Below are positions 1 through 7,698 of a stretch of DNA of 46,403 bases, piece by piece. Under the pieces are notes generated by a model, which was given only the letters and a program-made list of their open reading frames with translations, ran no database searches and had not been told where the DNA came from. Position 1 is the stretch's first letter, and each line of letters starts with the position of its first letter. Source of the stretch: an uncultured Clostridia bacterium (GTDB taxonomy: Bacteria; Bacillota; Clostridia; Oscillospirales; Acutalibacteraceae); NCBI GenBank assembly GCA_947624865.1, contig CANQMH010000006.1, positions 1-46,403 on the forward strand, written 5' to 3'. The translations under genes were made by a program, and so were the position numbers.

Positions 1-566
1 CACAGCTGACTGACGTAGCCGATCATGCGGTCGTGCGCGGCGGCAGAACCCAACTCATGGCTGTAAACGGTCTGATATCTTTCCTTGTCTTTTAATTCTT
101 CTGTAATGTAAGGGGGAAGTGGCATCTGACCTATTTTATCAAGTGCAGAAAAAAGGTTTTCGTCGCAGTCAAAATCAACAAACCTGTTTCCGTCGTCATT
201 AACCTCGGCAACAGTTGCTCTTAAAATTCCGTTGCCAAAGCTGAATTTAGATCCTTCTCTTGCTTTTTTGCCTGGTTTACAGAGAGTTTCCCATTTGTTA
301 CCGCTGATTTGTTTAAGAAGTAAAAACTCTACGCGCGCTCCTGTTTCTGCTTTAATTCCGTAAATTCTTGCAGGAAGAACCCTTGAGTCGTTAGCAACGA
401 GCAAATCTCCGGGATTCAGATAATCAATAATATCGTAAAAATGTTTATGTTCAATTTTTCCGCTGATTTTGTCCATAACAAGCAGCCGTGAACTGTCACG
501 AGGCTCAACAGGAGTCTGGGCAATCAGCTCTTTAGGTAATTCATAATAAAAGTCACTCGTATTCAT
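1..566 (-). CDS. queA: QueA, tRNA preQ1(34) S-adenosylmethionine ribosyltransferase-isomerase, 5' part (runs off window)
   Basis: QueA transfers and isomerises the ribosyl part of SAM onto preQ1 at the tRNA wobble position, giving epoxyqueuosine. The ATG lies at 566-564 behind GAGGA. The protein starts MNTSDFYYELPKELIAQTP and continues with the family blocks PRDSSRLLV, NDSRVLPARIYG and YQTVY. Only about the first 188 codons are inside the window. Up to GSAAA (codons 173-177, bases 50-36) it matches QueA well, but the next residues read HDRMIGYVSQL where the family has an almost invariant PTAGLHFT. The mismatching edge bases 1-35 also look richer in GC than the gene. I infer that the gene is real and that the edge may be a wrong join. 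It is transcribed divergently from asd. Confidence 0.88.
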   Translation of the reverse strand, partial: MNTSDFYYELPKELIAQTPVEPRDSSRLLVMDKISGKIEHKHFYDIIDYLNPGDLLVANDSRVLPARIYGIKAETGARVEFLLLKQISGNKWETLCKPGKKAREGSKFSFGNGILRATVAEVNDDGNRFVDFDCDENLFSALDKIGQMPLPPYITEELKDKERYQTVYSHELGSAAAHDRMIGYVSQL

Positions 567-629
567 ATAAATCCTCACAGCAAAGCAATTAAGAAATAAT
601 TAAATCACAAACGTATATTTGTAAAATAA

Positions 630-658
630 TTGACATTGCCAAACTAAAATGGTATATT
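630..658 (+). promoter_or_regulatory. Sigma-A-type promoter of asd-dapA-dapB
   Basis: A consensus -35 TTGACA (630-635) and -10 TATATT (653-658) are separated by 17 bases. A second TATAAT overlaps at 658-663. Transcription would start near 665, leaving a leader of about 120 bases before asd. I found no convincing lysine riboswitch or terminator pair in that leader. Confidence 0.75.
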
Positions 659-788
659 ATAATTTGATAATGAGTAGTATGTGTATTCGGCGAAAACGGT
701 CTTTTTTAACACACTGTTTCTATAATATAATATTTAATCGGATATGGCAACTGCTTTTTTAAAATTTGTTTAATTCGGAGGAATTATT

Positions 789-1874
789 GTGAGAAAGTAT
801 AAAGTTGGTATTATCGGAGCAACGGGAATGGTTGGTCAGCGTTTTGCTCTTTTGCTTGAAAATCACCCGTGGTTTGATGTTACCGTGCTTGCGGCAAGTG
901 CAAGAAGCGCAGGCAGAAAATACGGCGAAACAGTTGATGGCAGATGGCATATGACAACCGAGCTTCCTGAAAAATATAAGGATATGATTGTTGTTGACGC
1001 AGACAATGTTGAAGAGGTAACTTCAACAGTTGATTTTTGTTTCTGCGCTGTTAATATGAAAAAAGATGAAATCAAAGCACTTGAAGAGAAATATGCCAAG
1101 GCTGAATGTCCGATTGTATCTAACAACTCTGCACACCGCTTTACAGAGGATGTTCCAATGGTAATTCCCGAAATCAATGCAGACCATATAAAAATTATAG
1201 AAGCACAGAGAAAACGCCTCGGAACTAAAAGAGGTTTTGTTGCAGTTAAGTCAAACTGCTCACTTCAAAGCTATGTTCCTGCAATCCATCCTCTTAAAGA
1301 ACTCGGTGTAAACAAGGTTCTTGCCTGCACATATCAGGCAATTTCAGGAGCAGGAAAAACATTTGATACCTGGCCGGAGATGATTGATAATGTAATCCCT
1401 TACATCGGCGGAGAAGAAGAAAAATCCGAAAAAGAGCCTCTTAAAATTTGGGGAAGAATTGACGGAGATAAAATTGTAAATACCGATGATATTTCAATTA
1501 CATCTCAGTGCATCAGAGTTCCTGTTTCCGACGGACACACAGCTGCTGTATTTATGTCATTTAAAGACGGAGTAAATAAACCCTCAGCAGATGAAATTAT
1601 AAAAATATGGGAAAACTACAGCGGAAGAGCGCAGGAGCTTAACCTTCCGAGCGCACCTAAAAATTTCTTGCATTATTTCACAGAACCTGACCGTCCTCAG
1701 ATAAAATCAGAAAGAAATCTTGAAAACGGTATGGCTGTTTCTGTGGGCAGACTCAGAGAGGATACTCAGTACGACTATAAATTTGTATGTATGTCACACA
1801 ACACATTAAGAGGCGCAGCAGGCGGTGCAGTACTTCTTGCAGAGCTTCTCTGCGCTGAAGGATATATGGATTAA
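789..1874 (+). CDS. asd: Aspartate-semialdehyde dehydrogenase
   Basis: It reduces aspartyl phosphate to aspartate semialdehyde with NADPH, the branch point for lysine/DAP, threonine and methionine; cytosolic. The start is GTG at 789 behind CGGAGGAA. The N-terminal Rossmann motif is GATGMVGQRF (10-19). The catalytic cysteine is C157 in KSNCSLQS, and H250 in SDGHTAAV is the likely catalytic base. Length (361 aa) and the stretch around YQAISGAGK resemble the archaeal/fungal-type ASADH rather than the classical E. coli or Bacillus type (inference from sequence style). It is first in a three-gene lysine operon; dapA follows 15 bases later. Confidence 0.95.
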   Translation: MRKYKVGIIGATGMVGQRFALLLENHPWFDVTVLAASARSAGRKYGETVDGRWHMTTELPEKYKDMIVVDADNVEEVTSTVDFCFCAVNMKKDEIKALEEKYAKAECPIVSNNSAHRFTEDVPMVIPEINADHIKIIEAQRKRLGTKRGFVAVKSNCSLQSYVPAIHPLKELGVNKVLACTYQAISGAGKTFDTWPEMIDNVIPYIGGEEEKSEKEPLKIWGRIDGDKIVNTDDISITSQCIRVPVSDGHTAAVFMSFKDGVNKPSADEIIKIWENYSGRAQELNLPSAPKNFLHYFTEPDRPQIKSERNLENGMAVSVGRLREDTQYDYKFVCMSHNTLRGAAGGAVLLAELLCAEGYMD

Positions 1875-1889
1875 TTATGGAGGTAAACT

Positions 1890-2792
1890 ATGGCTAACCA
1901 CATTTTTACAGGTTCCGGCGTTGCAATCATAACGCCTATGAAATCTGACGGAAGTGTAAATTATGAAGTTTTGGAACAGCTTCTTGAATTTCATGTAGAG
2001 AACGGAACAGACGCTATTATAGCCTGCGGAACTACGGGTGAAGCAGCAACTCTCTCAGAAAAAGAGCACTGTGAGGTACTTTCTTTTGTAGCCGAGAAAA
2101 TCAACGGAAGGATTCCTGTTATTGCAGGAACGGGAAGCAACGATACTTCAACAGCCGTTATGCTTTCTAAATCTGCTCAGAAAACAGGCGCTGACGCGCT
2201 TTTATGTGTTACTCCTTACTATAATAAAACATCGCAGGCAGGTCTTGTAAAGCATTTTAATGTTATTGCAGATGCTGTTGACTTACCGGTAATTGTATAT
2301 AACGTTCCGTCAAGAACAGGCTGCAATATACAGCCAAAAACCTATCAGGAATTATGCAAGCATCCGAACATTGTTGCTGCAAAGGAAGCAAGCGGCAATA
2401 TTTCTCAGGTCGCTTTAATCCGCTCATTATGCGGAGATAATCTTGATATTTATTCAGGAAATGACGACCAGACCGTTCCGTTTATGTCGCTTGGAGCACT
2501 CGGCGTAATCTCAGTATTTGCAAACATCTGTCCTGCCGAAATGCACAAAATATGTCAGCTTTGCCTTGACAACAACTTTGCAGAGGCTCAGAAAGTCAAT
2601 TTCCATTATCTTGAGCTTATGAATATAATGTTCAGCGATGTTAATCCTATTCCGATAAAAACAGCAATGAATCTTTTTGGTTTTGACGCAGGTGAATGCA
2701 GATTGCCGCTTGTGCCGATGAGCGTTTCAGGTTATCACGACCTTAAAGACTGTCTTGAAAAGTACGATTTGCTCGGTAAATATGCCAAGTAA
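1890..2792 (+). CDS. dapA: 4-hydroxy-tetrahydrodipicolinate synthase
   Basis: DapA condenses pyruvate with aspartate semialdehyde, the first committed step of DAP/lysine synthesis. It is a TIM-barrel class I aldolase of normal length (300 aa). Visible active-site residues are GTTGE (47-51), Y137 of VIVYNVPSRTG, R142, and the Schiff-base lysine K165 in AAKEASGN. The ATG at 1890 follows GGAGG. It sits between asd and dapB, so three consecutive pathway steps are transcribed together. Confidence 0.97.
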   Translation: MANHIFTGSGVAIITPMKSDGSVNYEVLEQLLEFHVENGTDAIIACGTTGEAATLSEKEHCEVLSFVAEKINGRIPVIAGTGSNDTSTAVMLSKSAQKTGADALLCVTPYYNKTSQAGLVKHFNVIADAVDLPVIVYNVPSRTGCNIQPKTYQELCKHPNIVAAKEASGNISQVALIRSLCGDNLDIYSGNDDQTVPFMSLGALGVISVFANICPAEMHKICQLCLDNNFAEAQKVNFHYLELMNIMFSDVNPIPIKTAMNLFGFDAGECRLPLVPMSVSGYHDLKDCLEKYDLLGKYAK

Positions 2793-2822
2793 TCTTTTGT
2801 AATGTACAAAGGGGAATGTTAA

Positions 2823-3587
2823 ATGGTTAATATTGCAATAGTTGGCTGCAATGGAAAAATGGGATATTTTGTTGCCGACGCTGTTTTAAAACGCGATGAC
2901 TGTAATGTTATGTTTGGTGTTGACGCATTCGGTGACAACAAATATGATTTCAAAGTTTATAAAAGTTTTAAGGATATAGATGAAAAACCTGATGTTATGA
3001 TTGATTTTTCAAATCCTGTTGTTCTTGATGATATGCTTGAATTTGCTCTTAAAAATTCGGTTCCCTGTGTAATATGCACTACGGGATATTCTGATGAACA
3101 GGTAAAAAAGATAAAAGTTGCTTCAGAAAAGATAGCTGTATTTTATTCAGGCAATATGTCGCTTGGAATCAATCTTCTTATTGAGCTTACTAAAGAAGCC
3201 GCAAAGGTGTTGGGCAACCAGTTTGACATTGAAATAGTTGAAAAACATCACAATTTAAAGGTTGACGCTCCAAGCGGAACAGCTCTTATGATTGCAGACG
3301 GGATTTCCGAAACACTCAAAGATGAGCCTCAGTATGTTTATGACAGACATTCATATCGCAGAAAGCGCTCTAAAAATGAAATCGGCATACATTCTGTAAG
3401 AGGCGGTTCAATTGTGGGAGAACACGAAGTAATTTTTGCAGGTCACGACGAGGTTGTTACGATTTCACATCAGGCACAGTCAAAAGAAGTGTTTGCAGTC
3501 GGCTCTGTAAATGCGGCGGTTTTTCTTTCTCAGCAAAAATGCGGAATGTACAACATGGGCAATCTTCTTTCTGCAAAATTAAAATAA
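2823..3587 (+). CDS. dapB: 4-hydroxy-tetrahydrodipicolinate reductase
   Basis: DapB reduces the DapA product to tetrahydrodipicolinate with NAD(P)H. The N-terminal nucleotide-binding loop is GCNGKMG, and the substrate-binding/catalytic signature EKHHNLKVDAPSGTA lies in the middle of the protein, as in all DapB. Length is 254 aa. The ATG at 2823 follows AAGGGGAAT. It is the last gene of the asd-dapA-dapB unit and is followed 46 bases later by a strong terminator. The later genes of the DAP branch are not in this window. Confidence 0.96.
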   Translation: MVNIAIVGCNGKMGYFVADAVLKRDDCNVMFGVDAFGDNKYDFKVYKSFKDIDEKPDVMIDFSNPVVLDDMLEFALKNSVPCVICTTGYSDEQVKKIKVASEKIAVFYSGNMSLGINLLIELTKEAAKVLGNQFDIEIVEKHHNLKVDAPSGTALMIADGISETLKDEPQYVYDRHSYRRKRSKNEIGIHSVRGGSIVGEHEVIFAGHDEVVTISHQAQSKEVFAVGSVNAAVFLSQQKCGMYNMGNLLSAKLK

Positions 3588-3633
3588 TTATTAAGGTGAG
3601 TATGATATTTATTATACTCTCTGAATTTATTAG

Positions 3634-3663
3634 GCACGGCAGATTTTCTGCCGTGCTTTTTTG
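3634..3663 (+). terminator. Rho-independent terminator of the asd-dapAB operon
   Basis: A perfect 9-bp stem GCACGGCAG (3634-3642) / CTGCCGTGC (3648-3656) with a 5-base loop is followed by TTTTTTG. It lies just after dapB. Confidence 0.9.
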
Positions 3664-3887
3664 TTATATAGGAAATTACTTGGTGGTGCTCGGGCAAAAA
3701 AGGTATCCAATTTGTCGAACCTGTCTTCTCGAATTGTGAGCGGCATCATGTCGCTTTTTTGTGCCAAGTTTTTAATTTGTGTCATAGTATGTACTGTAAT
3801 ATATCATAAGAATAATAATGAAATGTTAATGCTAAATTCTGATTAAACTGTGTTTAGCATTAATTCATATTGGTAAAGGTGAAAGTT
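3664..3887 (+). other. Non-coding spacer with a second terminator-like hairpin
   Basis: I see no credible gene here. A second hairpin (AGCGGC 3739-3744 / GTCGCT 3750-3755, loop ATCAT) followed by TTTTTT would end a transcript of the preceding bases, either a back-up terminator or the end of a short RNA. Further on, TTGTGT (3777-3782) and TATATC (3800-3805), 17 bases apart, make a weak candidate promoter for the next gene. Confidence 0.4.
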
Positions 3888-4115
3888 ATGGATAATAATT
3901 TAATAATGTTTCAATCGGTTACGCATGTAATGAAAAGCAGAGATATTTTAAGAAATAACAATATTTTTTCCAGAGTAGTAAGAACACCGATACATCTAAA
4001 GAATAGATCGTGCGGTTATAGTTTATTAGTGAATAAAAATTTTGATTATGCGCTTGATATAATCGGAAAAAGCGGTATTCCTGTTGTCGGTATGGCTGCC
4101 GTTGATTTCGTATGA
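3888..4115 (+). CDS. DUF3343 protein, putative sulfur/selenium carrier-like
   Basis: A 75-residue protein beginning MDNNLIMFQS. The ATG at 3888 follows AAAGGTG (3875-3881) with a seven-base gap; a TTG at 3870 would extend it but has no ribosome site. The single conserved cysteine is C42 in RSCGYSL, followed by a short alpha/beta C-terminus. DUF3343 proteins are commonly found next to cysteine-desulfurase-like enzymes and have been proposed to carry Se or S. Here the stop overlaps the start of such an enzyme (ATGA at 4112-4115), suggesting translational coupling. The function as a carrier is inference from neighbourhood and family. Confidence 0.75.
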   Translation: MDNNLIMFQSVTHVMKSRDILRNNNIFSRVVRTPIHLKNRSCGYSLLVNKNFDYALDIIGKSGIPVVGMAAVDFV

Positions 4116-5272
4116 TATACTTTGACAACGGTGCTACAACTTTTCCTAAACCAAATTCGGTTGTAAGAGCCGTTAATGACGTGTTGAGAATACACGGAGC
4201 AAATCCCGGACGTAGCGGCCATAATATGTCAATGAAATCAGCAGAAATAATGTATAACTGCCGAATGAATGCCGCTAAGCTTTTTGATATTGACGCTCCT
4301 GAAAAAATAATATTTACAAACAATTGCACTGCTGCACTTAATTATGTAATCAAGGGAATTTTGAAAAAGGGCGACCATGCTGTGATTTCGTCGCTTGAAC
4401 ACAATGCAGTTGCACGCCCTCTTGAATTTCTCAAAGGGCATGGAGTTGAATATTCCGTTGCGGATTATGTACCGTATGATGATGATAAAACAATTGATAA
4501 TTTCAGAAATGCTATCAAGGATAACACCAAACTTGTAATATGTACTCATGCGTCAAACGTATTCGGAGTAAAGCTGCCTGTTGAGCGCATAGCAGCTTTG
4601 TGCAGAATTTATGGCATTTTATTTTGTGTTGATGCCGCTCAGACGGCAGGCGTTGTACCGATTTCTCTTAAAGACAGCTGTATAGATTTTCTTTGTACGG
4701 CGGGACACAAAGGACTTTACGGGCCTATGGGTACTGGACTTCTTGTAATCAATACGGATAAAACTCCCGACAGTCTTATACAGGGCGGTACGGGAAGCTT
4801 GTCATCGCAAAAATCTCAGCCGGAAATACTTCCAGATAAATACGAAAGCGGAACACCGAATTTGCCCGGTATTGCAGGACTAAACGAAGGAATTAAATTC
4901 ATAATGAGACGCAATATTGAACTTATTGAAAAACGCGAAATGTACCTTGCACAGAGGATGTATGACAATTTAAGCAGAATAAACGGAGTTATTAAGTACA
5001 CAGAACGACCGGACAGTGAATTTTTTGTTCCTGTCATATCATTTAATATTGAGGGATTAGACAGCGAGGATACTGCCGCAATTCTAAACAGTAAATTTAA
5101 CATTGCGGTCAGAGCTGGACTGCACTGCGCGCCTATGGCACACAGCTTTTATAATACAGAAAATACAGGTACTGTACGGGCAGTTATGTCAGTATTTACA
5201 AATGCAAGTCAGGTCGATTATTTTACTTCGGCAGTCAGAAGTATAAGTAGATTTAAAAAGAATTTAAAGTAA
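4112..5272 (+). CDS. Cysteine desulfurase-like aminotransferase class V enzyme
   Basis: A PLP enzyme that should take sulfur (or selenium) from cysteine or selenocysteine. Visible features are the N-terminal FDNGATTFPKP, the PLP-binding DAAQTAG block, the Schiff-base lysine K200 in TAGHKGLYG, and the persulfide-type cysteine C339 in RAGLHCAP. The 386-aa length and HCAP context fit the desulfurase-family subgroup (TIGR01977 type) that pairs with DUF3343, rather than the housekeeping IscS/NifS that sits next to IscU. No IscU, ThiI or SelD gene is nearby, so the acceptor is unknown apart from the overlapping DUF3343 gene upstream. Confidence 0.9.
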   Translation: MIYFDNGATTFPKPNSVVRAVNDVLRIHGANPGRSGHNMSMKSAEIMYNCRMNAAKLFDIDAPEKIIFTNNCTAALNYVIKGILKKGDHAVISSLEHNAVARPLEFLKGHGVEYSVADYVPYDDDKTIDNFRNAIKDNTKLVICTHASNVFGVKLPVERIAALCRIYGILFCVDAAQTAGVVPISLKDSCIDFLCTAGHKGLYGPMGTGLLVINTDKTPDSLIQGGTGSLSSQKSQPEILPDKYESGTPNLPGIAGLNEGIKFIMRRNIELIEKREMYLAQRMYDNLSRINGVIKYTERPDSEFFVPVISFNIEGLDSEDTAAILNSKFNIAVRAGLHCAPMAHSFYNTENTGTVRAVMSVFTNASQVDYFTSAVRSISRFKKNLK

Positions 5273-5295
5273 ATTAAAAAAAGGATTTAAAAAGG

Positions 5296-5325
5296 TTGCA
5301 ATTAATAATTAATGTGTGTTAAAAT
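5296..5325 (+). promoter_or_regulatory. Promoter of cdaA-cdaR
   Basis: TTGCAA (5296-5301) and TAAAAT (5320-5325) are 18 bases apart, and a TG dinucleotide one base before the -10 gives an extended -10. The expected start near 5332 leaves a short leader before the TTG start of cdaA. Confidence 0.55.
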
Positions 5326-5360
5326 AACATAGGAAGTATAACGGAAAGGAGGATGACAGA

Positions 5361-6218
5361 TTGGAAATTATAGATAATCTTTTTTCGATTTTTAAGACTA
5401 TTCAGATAAGAGATATAATAGATATAATAGCAATTGCACTCATTATTTTCGGATTGTTCAAAATCATCAGAGAAACGCGTGCTGTTCAGCTGTTAAAAGG
5501 TGTTTTGGTATTATTTTTAGTTTACTTTATATCCTCTTTGTGTGGACTTGTAATGCTGTCATCCTTACTCAGGACGTTTTTTGAAGCAGCCGTTGTACTT
5601 ATTGCAATAATTTTTCAGCCGGAAATCAGAAGAGCTCTTGAACAAGTGGGCAGAAACAATACTTATAAAAAGTATTTTAAATTTTTCTCAAATCACGGGA
5701 AAAGTGATGAGTGGAAAAAGGCTGTAAAAAAATCTATTGTTGATGCCGCTGATACTTCAATTTTATTTTCGCGTTCCAAAACAGGCGCTTTACTTGTTTT
5801 TGAGCGTGAAATCATGCTGTCCGATATTGCGTCTACAGGAACAATTATTGATGCAGAAACCTCAGTTGCTCTTTTCGGAAATATTTTTTTCAACAAGGCT
5901 CCTCTGCACGACGGTGCAAGCATAATACGCGACGGAAAGCTGTTTGCGGCAGGCTGTATTCTGCCCCTTACAGACAACAAAAATGTTGATATAAATCTCG
6001 GAACCAGACATAGAGCCGCCCTTGGTATAAGCGAGCAGAGCGATGCGGTTGTACTTATCGTAAGCGAGGAAACAGGAGTAATTTCTCTTGCAATAAACGG
6101 AGTGCTGCTGCGTGATTTTACTCGAGATTCACTGATTGAGAAGCTTGAAGAATTTTTACTTGACGTTCATAATGATGAAAATTCTCATGGCTTTCTTCTG
6201 AAGAAGGGGAGGTCTTGA
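5361..6218 (+). CDS. cdaA: Diadenylate cyclase CdaA, membrane-bound c-di-AMP synthase
   Basis: CdaA joins two ATP into the second messenger c-di-AMP, which controls potassium and osmolyte transport and is essential in many Firmicutes. The start is TTG at 5361, eight bases after AAAGGAGG; no in-frame ATG exists nearby. Three transmembrane helices lie within residues about 20-90, followed by the DAC domain with the metal/ATP motif DGA (184-186) and GTRHRAALG (214-222). Length is 285 aa, normal for the family. It is followed by the YbbR partner cdaR. The usual third gene, glmM, is absent here. Confidence 0.95.
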   Translation: MEIIDNLFSIFKTIQIRDIIDIIAIALIIFGLFKIIRETRAVQLLKGVLVLFLVYFISSLCGLVMLSSLLRTFFEAAVVLIAIIFQPEIRRALEQVGRNNTYKKYFKFFSNHGKSDEWKKAVKKSIVDAADTSILFSRSKTGALLVFEREIMLSDIASTGTIIDAETSVALFGNIFFNKAPLHDGASIIRDGKLFAAGCILPLTDNKNVDINLGTRHRAALGISEQSDAVVLIVSEETGVISLAINGVLLRDFTRDSLIEKLEEFLLDVHNDENSHGFLLKKGRS

Positions 6219-6220
6219 TT

Positions 6221-7477
6221 GTGAAGAAAAAGAAATTCTCCCTCAATAGTCTGCTGCAAAACGGTAAATTTCTGTTTGTAATTTCAATTTTAATATCATT
6301 ATCAATATGGGTTTATATGAGTATCGGCTCATCAAACGATACAAATGTAACCATAAGTAATATACCTATTCAAATTGAACTGCCGGATTCGGCTCGTGAA
6401 AACGGATTGCAGGTTTTTTCCGGAGGCGACCAGACCGCTTCTGTTACTGTGACGGGTAACCGTGCGATTCTCGGTTCAATAAACGAGTCGGATATTACCG
6501 TTACTGCGGCAGCAAATACAATTAATTCTTCGGGAAATTATATGCTGGCTGTTTCAGCGGCAAAAACTGATCCGTCAAGTAATTTTCAGATTACATCTGC
6601 TGCTACGCCGTCGTCTATAAATGTGACAATTGACTATTTCCGTGAAAGCTCATACCAGATTCAGGAAAATGTAGTTTACAAGGTTTCTGACGGATACTAC
6701 GCCGTTACTTCTCTTTCATCAAATTCGGTAGTAATTTCCGGACCGCAGACTGAAATTTCAAAGATTGATAAGGTTTCTGCCGTTTCGCAAATCGACGGAA
6801 CTCTTACGGATACCGTTACAACCGACGCAGAAATTATATTGTATGATAAAAACAATAACAGACTTTCAACAGATTTATTTACCATGGATTTAAATACAGT
6901 AAAAGCAACGGTTTCGGTGCTTCCCGAGAAAACTGTTGATGTAAAGCCTGTGTTTATAAATAAACCTAGCGGTTTGAAAATCACAGACGATATGATTTCC
7001 GTTGAACCATCATCCATTCTCCTTGCAGGTCCTAAAGAAGTGCTTGATAACACTGCAAGTGTAAATCTTGAAGCAATTGATTTTTCTCTTCTGAAAAATG
7101 AATCTAAAACTTTTTCGCTTGGCATTGATATTCCGTCAGACTGCAAAAATATAAGCAACACTACGACTGCAACTGTAACTCTTGATTTGAGCGGTTTGTC
7201 AAGTAAGAATTTTACTGTCGATAAGTTCACCGTAAACGGTTTGTCGGCGGATTATAATGCTGATGTTACACAAAACAGCATTTCAGTAACAATAATAGGT
7301 CCAAAGAATGAGCTTAACAGCCTGACAAAAAGCAAAATTACTGCTGTAATTGATACATCAGACTCCAAGGGAACAACAGGTTCGGTTCAGATGCCTGTAA
7401 GTTTTAAAATCGAAGGTACAGGCAGTTGTTGGGCTTATGGTACTTATAAAGCAAATCTTACAATAACTGAAAAGTAA
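6221..7477 (+). CDS. cdaR: CdaR, YbbR-domain regulator of CdaA
   Basis: CdaR is an extracytoplasmic partner that modulates CdaA activity. A short cytoplasmic KKKK tail is followed by one transmembrane helix (about residues 15-35) and four YbbR-like repeats, recognised by recurring VxxxGPxxxL-type segments (for example VVISGPQTEI, ILLAGPKEVL, VTIIGPKNEL). I prefer the GTG at 6221, eight bases after AGGGGAGG (6205-6212); a TTG at 6215 is only two bases from that site. It begins two bases after the cdaA stop, so the two are co-translated. A terminator follows. Confidence 0.88.
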   Translation: MKKKKFSLNSLLQNGKFLFVISILISLSIWVYMSIGSSNDTNVTISNIPIQIELPDSARENGLQVFSGGDQTASVTVTGNRAILGSINESDITVTAAANTINSSGNYMLAVSAAKTDPSSNFQITSAATPSSINVTIDYFRESSYQIQENVVYKVSDGYYAVTSLSSNSVVISGPQTEISKIDKVSAVSQIDGTLTDTVTTDAEIILYDKNNNRLSTDLFTMDLNTVKATVSVLPEKTVDVKPVFINKPSGLKITDDMISVEPSSILLAGPKEVLDNTASVNLEAIDFSLLKNESKTFSLGIDIPSDCKNISNTTTATVTLDLSGLSSKNFTVDKFTVNGLSADYNADVTQNSISVTIIGPKNELNSLTKSKITAVIDTSDSKGTTGSVQMPVSFKIEGTGSCWAYGTYKANLTITEK

Positions 7478-7496
7478 TTATTTTTATATTGGTTTA

Positions 7497-7527
7497 ATGC
7501 AGACAGCAAACAGCTGTCTGCATTTTG
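7497..7527 (+). terminator. Rho-independent terminator of cdaA-cdaR
   Basis: An 11-bp perfect stem ATGCAGACAGC (7497-7507) / GCTGTCTGCAT (7513-7523) with loop AAACA is followed by a T-rich tail. Confidence 0.85.
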
Positions 7528-7632
7528 TATAATTGTGAATTTATTATTTAGTACACTTTTCACTATTACTTGTCGCTTATGCTAAATTATAATATTTAAT
7601 ATTGTCGTTTACTACAAAAAGTATTTAGTATA

Positions 7633-7661
7633 TTGTCTGAGTTAACCAAGTATGATATAAT
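7633..7661 (+). promoter_or_regulatory. Promoter of the Sas6-like gene
   Basis: TTGTCT (7633-7638), a 17-base spacer, then TATAAT (7656-7661) preceded by TGA (extended -10). Transcription would start near 7668, about 30 bases before the ATG at 7699. This shows that the in-frame codons upstream of 7699 belong to the promoter, not the protein. Confidence 0.75.
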
Positions 7662-7698
7662 TTGTTTGATGAAAAACATCGAAAAAAGGAGAATTTAC

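Noticed and set aside
665..788. Lysine riboswitch in the asd leader
   Set aside because: The leader is only about 120 bases, shorter than the roughly 170-base aptamer, and I could not find its conserved core or a terminator pair.
3661..3846. A short protein of about 60 residues between dapB and the DUF3343 gene
   Set aside because: No ribosome site, unusual composition, and the frame overlaps two terminator hairpins.
7633..7698. Longer N-terminus for the Sas6-like protein
   Set aside because: The -35/-10 promoter lies inside this stretch, and the signal peptide begins at 7699 behind a good ribosome site.
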